Part shown: positions 1-7,940 of the stretch, piece after piece
Layout of the letters: each line of letters starts with the position of its first letter
Position numbering within the stretch: position 1 is the stretch's first letter
NCBI GenBank assembly: GCA_049284695.1
Contig: JBAPYK010000054.1
Span: forward strand, 1 to 24,964
Direction of reading: 5' to 3'
Source: Rhodoplanes sp049284695
GTDB taxonomy: Bacteria; Pseudomonadota; Alphaproteobacteria; Rhizobiales; Xanthobacteraceae
DNA: 24,964 nucleotides
Notes under the pieces: model-generated
Database searches by the model: none
What the model was told of the DNA's origin: nothing
The model's input: the letters and a program-made list of their open reading frames with translations, nothing else
Program-made: the position numbers and the translations under genes

Positions 1-24
1 TTGCCCCGCAATGGCTTGCTCGCG

Positions 25-200
25 ATCTTCTTCCCCTGACGGCTGCGCCGTCATTCCTCGCGCAACAACAAGATCGCTCCACCCGCCATCCTCCGCTGCG
101 CTGCGGGCCTACGGCTGCGGGTCGGCCGTCGCGGCGCGAACAGATCGCCGTCAAAGCCCGTGATGGTCGCGGGTCCAAAACAGCAGTCAAGGAGATCACC
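25..200 (+). promoter_or_regulatory. Leader sequence of family L, copy 1 (upstream of DUF736)
   Basis: This non-coding stretch ends at the start codon of the complete DUF736 gene. It shares long blocks, in inverted orientation, with the sequence upstream of the second DUF736 gene (797-985). Shared blocks include GGCTGCGCCGTCATTCCTCG and GCCATCCTCCGCTGCGCTGC, and both end in a similar AAGGAG ribosome binding site. A more diverged copy precedes the DUF2493 gene. The function is unknown; it could be a regulatory leader or a dispersed repeat carried with the genes. Confidence 0.5.
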
Positions 201-497
201 ATGGCTCAGATCGGCACCTTCACCCGCGGCGAAGATGGCTCCTACGCCGGCACCATCAAGACGCTCTCGCTCAGCATCAAGGTCCGCTTCGTCCCGGCCG
301 AACCCTCGCAGAACGAAAAGGCGCCGGACCTGCGCGCGCTGGCCGGCAATATCGAAATCGGTGCAGCTTGGAAGCGCACTTCGAAGGAGAACACCGTGTA
401 TCACTCGGTGAAGCTCGACGACCCCTCCTTCCCGGCACCGATCTACGCCAACCTCGTCGAGGTCGACGGCGGTCACGCCCTCGTCTGGTCGCGCTGA
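201..497 (+). CDS. DUF736 family protein, complete copy
   Basis: A 98-residue protein of the DUF736 family, whose members are common on integrative and conjugative elements and plasmids of alphaproteobacteria; the molecular role is unknown. The family signature is present throughout: an N-terminal IGTFTRGEDGSYAG segment (residues 4-17), a central GNIEIGAAWKRTS segment, and the C-terminal LDDPSFPAPIYANL block ending in WSR. The length matches the usual size of about 100 residues. The ATG at 201 follows AAGGAG with six bases between. The gene is convergent with a truncated paralogue (599-796), and the two are separated by a short inverted-repeat element. I am sure of the family but not of any biochemical function. 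Confidence 0.9.
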   Translation: MAQIGTFTRGEDGSYAGTIKTLSLSIKVRFVPAEPSQNEKAPDLRALAGNIEIGAAWKRTSKENTVYHSVKLDDPSFPAPIYANLVEVDGGHALVWSR

Positions 498-553
498 TCC
501 GACCCGCGTCCAGGGCCGCGGTGCCGCAGGCGCCGCGGCTCTCCTCGCCCGGA

Positions 554-639
554 ATTATGCGGAGCGCGGCGAACCCAAAATGTCCGAAAAAGCCGAGCTC
601 ACACGGCACCGCTCCGCATAATGTTCAACTCCGCATAAT
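554..639. repeat. Short inverted-repeat element between the two DUF736 genes
   Basis: ATTATGCGGAGC (554-565) is a perfect 12-bp inverted repeat of GCTCCGCATAAT (611-622). A further direct copy of CTCCGCATAAT lies at 629-639, starting 17 bp after the previous one. The truncated DUF736 reading frame breaks off exactly at this outer copy. The layout resembles the ends of a mobile element, with tandem recombinase sites at one end. No transposase or recombinase is encoded between the repeats, so it may be a non-autonomous element or the scar of one. Confidence 0.6.
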
Positions 640-796
640 CAGCACGGCCGACGAAGACGCGGTGGCTGGGAGCGTTCTCGGCTGAGCGGCTGCTCTCCGG
701 GACGATGCGGACGTTCTTGGCCTGGACCGAGAGGGTGACGATTTCGCCGACGAATTCGTTGTTGCCGGTCTTCTTGAAGGTGCCGATGGTCGCCAT
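599..796 (-). pseudogene. DUF736 family gene, 3' end lost
   Basis: The first 53 or so residues are typical DUF736: MATIGTFKKTGNNEF at the N-terminus, then VQAKNVRIVPE and a SHRVFVGR block. Homology stops at about position 640. The last dozen residues are read through the CTCCGCATAAT repeats, and the stop is at 599. The conserved C-terminal half (the LDDPSF.APIYANL...WSR part) is missing, so the product is about two thirds of normal length and is probably non-functional. The start at 796 is well supported by an AAGGAGAACTATC ribosome binding site. The complete copy on the other strand at 201-497 may make this gene dispensable. I infer that an element insertion or a recombination event at the repeat removed the 3' end. 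Confidence 0.75.
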
Positions 797-985
797 GATA
801 GTTCTCCTTGAACTCTGTTCCGAGCCCGCACCATTGCGGCCTCGATGGCGATCGGCAGGCCGAAGGCGATCGACGCGGCATCGCTTGCGACCGCAGCGCA
901 GCGGAGGATGGCAGCCAGGCGACTTTGTTGTTTCGCGAGGAATGACGGCGCAGCCGGCAGGGGAAGAAAGTCGATCGGCGCCATT
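797..985 (-). promoter_or_regulatory. Leader sequence of family L, copy 2 (upstream of truncated DUF736)
   Basis: Read on the minus strand, this stretch matches copy 1 at 25-200 over most of its length, including TGCGCCGTCATTCCTCGCG, the CAACAA motif and CCATCCTCCGCTGCGCTGCG. It ends in a related ribosome binding site. The match runs through the non-coding part at least as well as through the coding part, which suggests the leader is under selection or spread as a unit. Confidence 0.5.
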
Positions 986-1380
986 GCCGCATAGGCGATC
1001 GAGGCGCAGCCGACCTTCGGCCAGATCAGCCCATTGAAGAGGCCGTTTTGGAGCGGTTGGTTAGACAGAGATGGATTGAGGAGAACGTGGCAAGCGCGCT
1101 GCCGTCGCGATCCCGGCGTCAACGCGGTTGGCGATTCCACGCGACCGTTCTGGGCATGACCGCATCTCGACTCAGACACTGCTCTGGTAGGAAAGCTCGC
1201 ACACCGATGTTTCGATCGCGCGACCGAACGACGCCTCACTGCTCCAGCGTGAAACTGCGATGACGCGACACGGGTTGACCGAGGCTAACCGAGTGGCGCT
1301 AACCGCCATTCCCATGGCTTTGATGACGAGGGCGGCGCTGTGGAGATCGACCGTTGGCCCCGCCTCTGCTGCTGATGGCG
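986..1380. other. Gap with no recognised gene
   Basis: About 395 bases between the leader of the truncated DUF736 gene and the stop of the small membrane protein gene. The open frames here lack recognisable protein features or a good ribosome binding site. I see no tRNA, strong terminator or repeat array. Confidence 0.5.
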
Positions 1381-1821
1381 TCAGGCGCGCGCCAAGCCCC
1401 GCCCGGACGGTCCGGGCGCTGCCATCGCTGCCACGCGCACGAATGCTGTGACGCCAACCGCAATTGCGCCGATGACGGAAAAGACGATCTGCCACGTGTC
1501 GGAAGGCATCGTGTGCTTCACGATCCCATGGGTGGCGTGATAGCCGGCGAGCGCGGCGGGTGCGACGAAGACCATCGCGATCGCGAGGCGCAGCCAGAGC
1601 GGTCGCACGAAGGCGAGCATGAACTGGCCGATGCCGAGCGTCAGCGCGGCGGCGACAAGGCCGACGATGATCCCGCCGGTCCAGCCTGCGCCGGTCTGAT
1701 AAGCCCAAGCGCCAGCGGTCGCGCCGGCGAAGACTGGCAGCGCAAATACGGCGAGTGTGAACAGAAGCCAGCAAAGCGCGCCGATTGCTGCGATGCTAGC
1801 GAGGATGCCGATGAAGATCAT
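1381..1821 (-). CDS. Small multi-pass membrane protein, function unknown
   Basis: A 146-residue, strongly hydrophobic protein with about four predicted membrane segments. They lie at roughly residues 2-32 (a long hydrophobic stretch with FIGILASIAAIGALCWLLF), 38-60, 65-85 and 110-130, and the tail is short and contains several Arg. The ATG at 1821 was chosen because GGGAGA lies about eight bases upstream and the hydrophobic segment begins immediately. The frame stays open to 1971, but that extension is not hydrophobic and looks non-coding. It sits among island backbone genes on the same strand. I do not recognise a named family. It may be an accessory membrane protein of the island. Confidence 0.65.
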   Translation of the reverse strand: MIFIGILASIAAIGALCWLLFTLAVFALPVFAGATAGAWAYQTGAGWTGGIIVGLVAAALTLGIGQFMLAFVRPLWLRLAIAMVFVAPAALAGYHATHGIVKHTMPSDTWQIVFSVIGAIAVGVTAFVRVAAMAAPGPSGRGLARA

Positions 1822-2084
1822 AGCGATGGTCTCCCGTGAGAAAATGTCTAACGGTCGCGCCTTCCACCACCACCGCGGCGCGACCTGAACATAGCCGAAA
1901 CTGAGCGAAAACGGGAGCCGGAAATCCGGTGGGACTTCCGCTCTCGCGAGCAAGATCGTCGCAACTGTCACAAGGCCAAGGGATCGACTTCATGGCGATC
2001 GCTGTTGCGTCGCAGTTGTTGGCGGGACGACTGACAGGCTGCCGTCGCCGGCCCGGAACGTAACAATGCCGGAAAGGACGGCGC

Positions 2085-3011
2085 TCACGCGCCGCCGAAT
2101 TTCCAGACAGGAATGCCGAGCTTGCGGGCCTTGTCGGCGAGGTTGTCCTGAATACCTGTGCCGGGGAAGTGCATGACGCCGATCGGCAGAACGTCGAGCA
2201 TCTGATCATTGCGCTTGAACGGAGCGGCCTTGGCGTGTTTCGTCCACTCGGGCTTGAAGGCGATCTGCGGCACTTTTCGATGGTCGGCCCAGCGGGCGGC
2301 GATGCGCTCGGCGCCCTTTGGGCTGCCGCCGTGCAACAGCACCATGTCGGGATGCTTGGCGTGGACCTGATCAAGCTTGGCCCAGATCAGGCGGTGATCG
2401 TTGAAGTCGAGACCGCCAGTGAGGGCGATCTTCGGGCCCGCCGGTAGCATCACTTCGGTTTCGGCACGGCGCTTGGCGGCGAGAAAATCGCGGCTGTCGA
2501 TCATGGCCGAGGTCATGGTGCTGTGGTTGACCATCGATCCGCTACGCGGGCGCCAGGTTGATCCGGTATGGCGCTCGAAGTGCTCGGCGGCCTGGTCGCG
2601 CATCAATTCGAAAGCGTCACGGCGTTCGATCAGCGTCTGGCCCTCAGCGGTAAGCCGCTCCAGCTCGACGGACTTCACCTCGGAGCCGTCCTGCTCCCGT
2701 TGGCTCCGCCGTTGCGCCTGCTCGTTGTCGTCGAGTTCGCGTTCGATCCGGTCGGTGGCGCGGTGGAAGAGATTGACGGCCGACCAGAGTAGATCGTCGA
2801 GGTCGGGCTCGAGGCGGGTGTCCTGCAAGGTGACAATCAGCGCATCGAAGATGTCGGCGATGGCGCCGGCGACAGCGTTCCCCTCGGGCAGCGGCCTCGG
2901 GTCGAGTTCATCCTGGAAGGGACGGAAGCCGTAAAGCTGAAGTTCGGTGAGAAGGTGGTCGGTAGGAGATGAAGCGTGGTGGGGCTCGAAATCGTCGCGA
3001 TCGCTCGTCAT
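2085..3011 (-). CDS. DUF2493 (YspA/SLOG-like) domain protein
   Basis: A 308-residue protein with an N-terminal helical, charged region (about 15-150, with a glutamine- and arginine-rich stretch near residues 97-106) and a C-terminal DUF2493 domain (about 193-306). DUF2493 belongs to the SLOG nucleotide-binding superfamily. The expected motifs are visible: KIALTGGLDFND at 194-205, then LLHGGSPKGAE at 225-235 and a C-terminal PVWKFGG. SLOG proteins are thought to bind nucleotides or derived signals, and the role of the island-encoded forms is unknown. The ATG at 3011 follows AAGGAG at good spacing. It lies in the same orientation as the Toprim and ParB-like genes, but more than 300 bases of leader sequence separate it from the Toprim gene. 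Confidence 0.88.
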   Translation of the reverse strand: MTSDRDDFEPHHASSPTDHLLTELQLYGFRPFQDELDPRPLPEGNAVAGAIADIFDALIVTLQDTRLEPDLDDLLWSAVNLFHRATDRIERELDDNEQAQRRSQREQDGSEVKSVELERLTAEGQTLIERRDAFELMRDQAAEHFERHTGSTWRPRSGSMVNHSTMTSAMIDSRDFLAAKRRAETEVMLPAGPKIALTGGLDFNDHRLIWAKLDQVHAKHPDMVLLHGGSPKGAERIAARWADHRKVPQIAFKPEWTKHAKAAPFKRNDQMLDVLPIGVMHFPGTGIQDNLADKARKLGIPVWKFGGA

Positions 3012-3205
3012 GGGATGCTCCTTCGTCGGTTTGACCGCGACCCTCGCGGCCTTCTGGCGACGAAAGCCGTCCGGCGGGCCGGCCTTGCACCCGAAGCGAA
3101 GCGCAGGGCCGAAGCGTCAGCGGAGGATGGCGAAGCCCGGTTGTTTTGCTTCGCGATGCAAAGGCCCGGAGGGCCGGCGGAAAAGAACCGGGCGCAGCCA
3201 TTGCG
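3012..3205 (-). promoter_or_regulatory. Leader sequence of family L, copy 3 (upstream of DUF2493)
   Basis: Read on the minus strand, this shares the core of the DUF736 leaders: an ATCGCGAAGCAAAACAAC block (CTCGCGAAACAACAA in copy 2), then GCCATCCTCCGCTGACGCTT, and an AAGGAG site before the start. It also holds a GC-rich palindrome, GGCCCTCCGGGCC. Similarity is lower than between copies 1 and 2. The remaining bases to 3329 contain nothing I recognise. Confidence 0.45.
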
Positions 3206-3329
3206 GGACCGGACCGTTTGACGGCCGATCGCCCTCTTGAAGGCCGGGTCGTGGTCTCTCCGGCGAGATGGGAAGCAGCCAGGGCGATCGCGCTGACAGC
3301 GCCGCCGCTCTTGTCGCATCCCTCCGGAA

Positions 3330-4373
3330 CTACATCGCCTCGGCCGCGATGAAGCGCGCGACATCTTCCGGGGCGAGTTGGACGCGGACGTTGGCCCAGA
3401 GCGCGACGATGCCGAACAGCCTGAGATCCTCGTTGAAATCCCCGAGCGTCGGCGACAGAACAATCGCCTCGATCCCGACAGCGTTTGCGCGTGCGACCAA
3501 GCTATCGCGCGCACCATCGCCGGCCGGATCGTCGTCACGCACGATGTAGAGTCGGCGTAGAGTTGCCGGGAACAGGATGGCTGCGAGATGCGCGGCCGAC
3601 AGCGCGGCGACCATCGGCATGCGGGACGCCGCCATTCGCAGCGACAGAATGGTTTCGATGCCTTCGCCGGCCGCCATTACGTCATGCGCCACGCCGAATC
3701 GGACTGCGTGGCCGAGGAGGTCGCCCATCGCCCGCCTGGGCGTGTCGACCGGCGCCTTGCCGCTGCCGTCGAGTGCAAGCCAGGTACGATGCGCGCCGGT
3801 GATCCGGCCGCCAAGATCGGTGACGGATGCGATCATCGCCGGCCAGCTCTCGGTCGGACTGTAGTCGCCCGGCCTGTAATAGCATCGGGGATGGAAGCGC
3901 AGCGATCCGGTTTCGTGCAAAGCCGTGATGCCGCGTTGGCGTAAGTACGTTTCCACGACCGTGCCCGGTATCGGTTGCGACATGGCGAAGAGCCGGCGTG
4001 CCGCCTCCGGCGATCCGGTCGGAGCTGGCGCCTGTCGCGGACTTGATTGCCGCTCAGGCTCGGGATGCGAAAGGCTGAGGAAGGTTCGCGCCTCTTCGGC
4101 GACGTCCTTGAAATCCACCAGACCGCGTGTCTCGCGGATGACATCGAGCAAATCGCCGTGTTCGCCAGTGGCGGCGTCGGTCCATTTGCCCGCAGCGCCC
4201 TTGCCGGATTCGGCGCCCTTCAGGCGGACGAACATGGACCGCCCCGGCGTGTTGCGGGCATCGCCGACCAGCCAGTAGCGTCCTTCACGGCGGCCGTTGG
4301 AAAGATAATGACGGCAGACCGCCTCAGCCTGCCTGGCCATACGGCGTGCTAGATCGAATGCATTGTCCGACAT
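3330..4373 (-). CDS. Toprim domain protein of mobile elements (primase-like)
   Basis: A 347-residue protein of the island and plasmid Toprim family related to primases. The N-terminal part (about 1-100) carries the RYWLVGDARNTPGRSMFVRL and GKWTDAATGEHGDLLDV segments seen in these proteins, but no zinc-binding cysteine cluster. The C-terminal Toprim domain (about 230-330) has the catalytic glutamate in AGEGIET (235-241, Glu237) and the acidic motif RDDDPAG (279-285), followed by GDFNEDL. Toprim folds bind magnesium and act in nucleotidyl transfer or strand cleavage, and a role in element replication is inferred. The start at 4373 has a GGAGG site six bases away. A strong terminator lies just upstream of that site, after the ParB-like gene. 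Confidence 0.87.
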   Translation of the reverse strand: MSDNAFDLARRMARQAEAVCRHYLSNGRREGRYWLVGDARNTPGRSMFVRLKGAESGKGAAGKWTDAATGEHGDLLDVIRETRGLVDFKDVAEEARTFLSLSHPEPERQSSPRQAPAPTGSPEAARRLFAMSQPIPGTVVETYLRQRGITALHETGSLRFHPRCYYRPGDYSPTESWPAMIASVTDLGGRITGAHRTWLALDGSGKAPVDTPRRAMGDLLGHAVRFGVAHDVMAAGEGIETILSLRMAASRMPMVAALSAAHLAAILFPATLRRLYIVRDDDPAGDGARDSLVARANAVGIEAIVLSPTLGDFNEDLRLFGIVALWANVRVQLAPEDVARFIAAEAM

Positions 4374-4388
4374 TGTGTCCTCCGAGAC

Positions 4389-4418
4389 AAAAAAGGGCCC
4401 GCCATCGCTGGCGGGCCC
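4389..4418 (-). terminator. Rho-independent terminator after the ParB-like gene
   Basis: On the minus strand a perfect 9-bp GGGCCCGCC/GGCGGGCCC stem with a six-base loop is followed by six U residues. It begins about 25 bases after the ParB-like stop codon. The U-tract ends only five bases before the GGAGG site of the Toprim gene, so the hairpin sits in that gene's 5' leader. Confidence 0.88.
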
Positions 4419-4442
4419 CTGGCAGTGCGGTTGGCTCCTTCG

Positions 4443-6572
4443 TTATTCGGCCGCGGTCGCGTGGGCTTCGAGCGCGACCGAGTCATCCTCGGCCACGTCC
4501 TCATCTTCCACCACGGCCGTTTCGCCGCCGTCCGCCGTCATTTCTACGCCCGCTGCATCGGTGTCTGCTTCCGCGGCGTCGATGGCCTCGGTCTCAACGG
4601 AGTTCGGCACATCGCGACCGGGCGTGCGCAGCGGCTCCGGAAGCCATCCGGACTCCGCCAACAGCGTCTCGGCTTGCTCCGCCATCTCGGCCTTCTTGAG
4701 GTGCTCGATGCGGTCACCCGCCCGCGCACCTTTCGCCTCCCGCACGGCTGCGAGGATGCGGGCCTTGGTCACCCGACCGAAATAGGTGTCGATCGTCGGC
4801 GTCCAACCGGCTGCGACCATGTCGAGATCGACGGCCTGGGCGATCCGGTCGGCGTGGGCCAGCGCGCGAGGCTTGCGATTGTACGCCTCATAGATCGCGT
4901 TGACCGACAGCGAGACGCAGTGTGCGAACAGCGCCTGACGGCTGTCACCGTCGAACGCCATAAGCCCGTCCCAAAGTTCGGCCGGTTCCTTGGGCAGGGC
5001 GGCGAGCCAAGCCTGATGCCGGGCGTCGAAAGCAACAGCGAGCGTGCTGTCCGCGAGGCCCGGCGCCTGAGCGCTGAAACCGGCGCTCTTCAGATCGAGC
5101 TCAAGACAAGTGTCCTGCGCGTAGCGGTAGAACACCTTGAGGCATAGGGCGTGAAGCGCGGCGACGAAGGCGATGTCAGGATTCTCGCCCAGCGCGTGGC
5201 GAAGCGCGAGGGTCCGATGGGACGTCAGCTCGGTCATCAGCCGGTCGGGGATCGGCTTGATACCATCGTCTTCCTCGGGCTCATCCGCAGGAGGCTCCGT
5301 GCCTGCGACCACGCTCGTACCGTCATGCTCGGTTCGCGCCGCGATCGTCGGCTCGTCGGCCGGATCGGTCTCGGCGTCGTTCTCCGGGGCGATCGGAAGT
5401 TCGTCCTCGGGGCGGACATAGCCGCGCTCGATGCGCAGGGCGCCCGAGCCGTCGATGCTGACAAAGGCGCCAGCCCGCGCGACTTCTTCGGGATCGAAGA
5501 CCTGGGGGCGATCATCGAAGGCGGCAAGCGCCGTCTCGATTTCGCCAAGCCGCTGATCGACCTCGTCGGGCAGTTCCTCGGCTTCGGCGTAGGTTTCCTC
5601 CAGACCGTTCATCTCGGCTTGCAACGCATCGCGCGTCGCCTGCTCATCGTCGGTGAGCGGAATCTGCTCACCGCGCAGTTGCCGCAGGCCATAGGTGTGG
5701 CCGTAGGCAAAGTCGGGCGCGACATCGATCCACTTCCAGCCTTCGGCGCTGATCGCCTCGGACTGCTCCCGCAGCTTCTCGGCCACCTGCATGTCGAGGA
5801 GACCGACATCCTGCAGCCAGCCGCCGTCGTCGCCCTGGAACAGGTCGCGCAGAATCACGCCGCCCGCCTCGGTGTAGGCGTCGAGGCCGATGAATTGCGC
5901 GCGCTTGTCAGACGCCCGCACGGCGCCCTCGGTGAGCATCCGGCGGATGACATGCGGCTCCTTGGAGTAGGACTGACTTAGGCGCTCGAACACCTGCTCC
6001 TGGCGCTCATGATCGCCGTTGACGGTGAACGCCATGAGCTGGTCCAGCGTCATGCCGTCGTCGGCATAGACGTCGAGCAGCTTGGGCGAGACGGATGCAA
6101 GGCGGAGGCGCTGCTTGACGACCGACACAGCGACGAAGAAGGCCGCGGCGATGTCCTCCTCGGATTGACCCTTCTCACGCAGCGCCAGAAAGGCCCGGAA
6201 CTGATCGAGCGGATGCAGCGGCGCGCGCTGGACGTTCTCGGCGAGACTGTCCTCCTCGGGGATGCCGTCCTCGCGCACGACGCAGGGCACGGGCGCGGTC
6301 TTGGCCAAGCGCTTCTGCTTGACCAGAAGTTCGAGCGCGCGGAAGCGGCGGCCGCCGGCCGGAACCTCGAACATGCCGGTCTCGACGCCTTCGGCATCGC
6401 GAACCGGCCGCACGGTGATGCTCTGCAGGAGCGTGCGCCGGGCGATGTCCTCGGCCAGCTCGTCGATCGAGATGCCGGCCTTGATCCGGCGGACATTGGA
6501 CTGGCTCAGCACCAGCTTGTTGAACGGGATGTCCCGCGATGAGGACAGGACGATCTTCTGAACTCGGGTCAT
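4443..6572 (-). CDS. ParB-like N-terminal domain protein of mobile elements
   Basis: A 709-residue protein with a ParB/Spo0J-type N-terminal domain. The box motif PAGGRRFRALE (about 71-81) and AENVQRAPLHPLDQFRA (about 111-127) are clear, and a helix-turn-helix region follows near 136-160. In true ParB proteins these parts bind CTP and a centromere-like site. This long form, with a large C-terminal extension and a very acidic tail, is characteristic of island and plasmid backbones, and no ParA partner is next to it. Of two in-frame ATGs (6578, 6572) the second is preferred: the GGAGA site abuts the first but lies about seven bases from the second. The upstream leader hairpin is shared with the DUF932 gene. 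A role in element maintenance or DNA binding is inferred. Confidence 0.85.
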   Translation of the reverse strand: MTRVQKIVLSSSRDIPFNKLVLSQSNVRRIKAGISIDELAEDIARRTLLQSITVRPVRDAEGVETGMFEVPAGGRRFRALELLVKQKRLAKTAPVPCVVREDGIPEEDSLAENVQRAPLHPLDQFRAFLALREKGQSEEDIAAAFFVAVSVVKQRLRLASVSPKLLDVYADDGMTLDQLMAFTVNGDHERQEQVFERLSQSYSKEPHVIRRMLTEGAVRASDKRAQFIGLDAYTEAGGVILRDLFQGDDGGWLQDVGLLDMQVAEKLREQSEAISAEGWKWIDVAPDFAYGHTYGLRQLRGEQIPLTDDEQATRDALQAEMNGLEETYAEAEELPDEVDQRLGEIETALAAFDDRPQVFDPEEVARAGAFVSIDGSGALRIERGYVRPEDELPIAPENDAETDPADEPTIAARTEHDGTSVVAGTEPPADEPEEDDGIKPIPDRLMTELTSHRTLALRHALGENPDIAFVAALHALCLKVFYRYAQDTCLELDLKSAGFSAQAPGLADSTLAVAFDARHQAWLAALPKEPAELWDGLMAFDGDSRQALFAHCVSLSVNAIYEAYNRKPRALAHADRIAQAVDLDMVAAGWTPTIDTYFGRVTKARILAAVREAKGARAGDRIEHLKKAEMAEQAETLLAESGWLPEPLRTPGRDVPNSVETEAIDAAEADTDAAGVEMTADGGETAVVEDEDVAEDDSVALEAHATAAE

Positions 6573-6580
6573 GGTCATTC

Positions 6581-6656
6581 TCCATGACGGGCGGCCGTGA
6601 GACTCTCTCTCGACCTCAACCCGTCACGAAGCGAGCGCAGCCCTCTTCCTCTAGGA
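6581..6656 (-). promoter_or_regulatory. Leader hairpin of the ParB-like gene (family H, copy 1)
   Basis: In the mRNA sense, CGTGACGGG (from 6628) pairs with CCCGTCATG (ending 6583), giving nine base pairs including one G-U, around a 28-base loop with a GAGAGAGAG tract. The 3' arm runs directly into GAGA, so the last stem base is also the first G of the ribosome binding site GGAGA. Almost the same sequence and structure precedes the DUF932 gene. I infer a cis-acting RNA element or a protein operator that controls translation. Confidence 0.6.
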
Positions 6657-6680
6657 GGCTGGGGCTACGCGGAATCGTAA

Positions 6681-6712
6681 AGGCGTGGAGCCGTGGACCC
6701 GGCTCCACGCCT
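6681..6712 (-). terminator. Hairpin after DUF932 gene, probable terminator
   Basis: A perfect 12-bp inverted repeat (AGGCGTGGAGCC / GGCTCCACGCCT) with an eight-base loop begins eight bases past the DUF932 stop codon. Only three T residues follow on the minus strand, so intrinsic termination may be inefficient. It could also protect the 3' end. Confidence 0.6.
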
Positions 6713-6719
6713 CCCGGCA

Positions 6720-7931
6720 TTACCGGACGCTGGAAAGGAGCTTCGCGGCTTTGCCCTCCAGCTCCAGCCGCGCATCTTGATGTGGCTTGGCGCGGGCGAG
6801 CGCCGTGATTCCCTGGACGAAATCGAAGATCGACTCCGGCGGCCGCCCTTCTTCCTCCAGCACGGTGGCGATGATCTTCTCGGTCTCGGGACGCGAGAAG
6901 CCGCGCCTGCGCAAGAAGCTCTCGCGATCCTCATCCTTGCGGGCAACGGTCTGCTCGCGAGCGGCCCTGATCCCCGCCAGAAACGGCGCGGGCGACGACG
7001 TGGCGAAGCGTTCCAGCGCCGGCGCGGCCTGATGCGCGAACCGGTGGCTGGCGAACTTGCTGTGGCGGATCGAGATCTCCTCGAAGCCCTCGGCGCCCCA
7101 GATATTGCGATTCATGCAAACTGCGCGGAGGTAGAAGGACGCCATGCCGAGCGTCTTGGAGCCCACCTCGCTGTTCCAGCAATAGAAGCCGCGGAAGTAG
7201 AGGTCGGGATCGCCGTTGGGGAGCCGGCCAGCTTCGATCGGGTGGGCGTCGTCGACCAGAAAGAGGAAGACATCGCGATCGGAGGCATAGAGGGTGGTCG
7301 TATCCTTGGTCACCTCGACGAACGGGTTGTGCGTCATGGTCGACCAATCGAGCAGGCCCGGCACTTTCCAGCGCGTATCGCCCGTACCCTCACCGGCGAT
7401 CTTCATGACCGCGGCGACCAGCTCATGGTCCCAGATACGGCCATAGTCCGGGCCGGTGACGGCGCGCAGTTCGATCCGCCCGTCGTCCGCCTCCAGCGTC
7501 TTCACCAGCTCGGCCCGGTGCGAGAGCAGCCCGTGCTGCATGTTGATGCCGGCAAGCGGCGCGGGGAGTTGCCGCATATAGCCGGCGGGCGCGCCGACCA
7601 GGCTGCACATCTGGCCGAACGACCAGTGCGTGGGGGCGATGGGCTCCTCGCGACCCGGGACGATCAACGCCAGGCGTTCGGCGTCGCCACGACTGGCCTC
7701 GACACGAAGGGTACGGGTCTCGGTGGTACGTGCGGTGGCTCGATCGGCGCGGGCGCGAACGGCAGCATAGAGAGCGCTTAGCGACAGATAGCGCTCGTCG
7801 TCCGGCCGTGAGAACCACTCGGACGACACGCGCCCGATCCGTTCGCCTCGAGAGATGTCGACTTTATACCCCGCGGCAACCGGCGGGGCACCGAGGGCGT
7901 CTCGCTCGGCGAGGGTGTTTATCTGGGTCAT
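6720..7931 (-). CDS. DUF932 domain protein of mobile elements
   Basis: A 403-residue protein of the DUF932 family, found on plasmids, phages and conjugative elements; its function is not established. Recognisable parts are the SSEWFSRPDDERYLSLSALY segment near residues 36-55 and the HWSFGQMCSLVGAPAGYMRQLP region. Later come the RAVTGPDYGRIWDHELV block, the NPFVEVTKDTTTLYASDRDVF region and FYLRAVCMNRNIWG. The length fits the family. The ATG at 7931 has GGAG eight bases upstream. Its leader closely resembles that of the ParB-like gene, which suggests joint control. A strong hairpin follows the stop. Codon use resembles the other island backbone genes. Confidence 0.88.
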   Translation of the reverse strand: MTQINTLAERDALGAPPVAAGYKVDISRGERIGRVSSEWFSRPDDERYLSLSALYAAVRARADRATARTTETRTLRVEASRGDAERLALIVPGREEPIAPTHWSFGQMCSLVGAPAGYMRQLPAPLAGINMQHGLLSHRAELVKTLEADDGRIELRAVTGPDYGRIWDHELVAAVMKIAGEGTGDTRWKVPGLLDWSTMTHNPFVEVTKDTTTLYASDRDVFLFLVDDAHPIEAGRLPNGDPDLYFRGFYCWNSEVGSKTLGMASFYLRAVCMNRNIWGAEGFEEISIRHSKFASHRFAHQAAPALERFATSSPAPFLAGIRAAREQTVARKDEDRESFLRRRGFSRPETEKIIATVLEEEGRPPESIFDFVQGITALARAKPHQDARLELEGKAAKLLSSVR

Positions 7932-7940
7932 GGCAGAATC

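Noticed and set aside
625..1239. Long minus-strand open frame over the leader of the truncated DUF736 gene
   Set aside because: It runs through the shared leader in a frame that copy 1 does not keep (a one-base length difference breaks it), has no family features, and overlaps the better supported DUF736 start.
4443..6572. Genuine chromosome or plasmid partition locus (parAB)
   Set aside because: There is no parA neighbour and no visible parS cluster, and the protein is more than twice normal ParB length.
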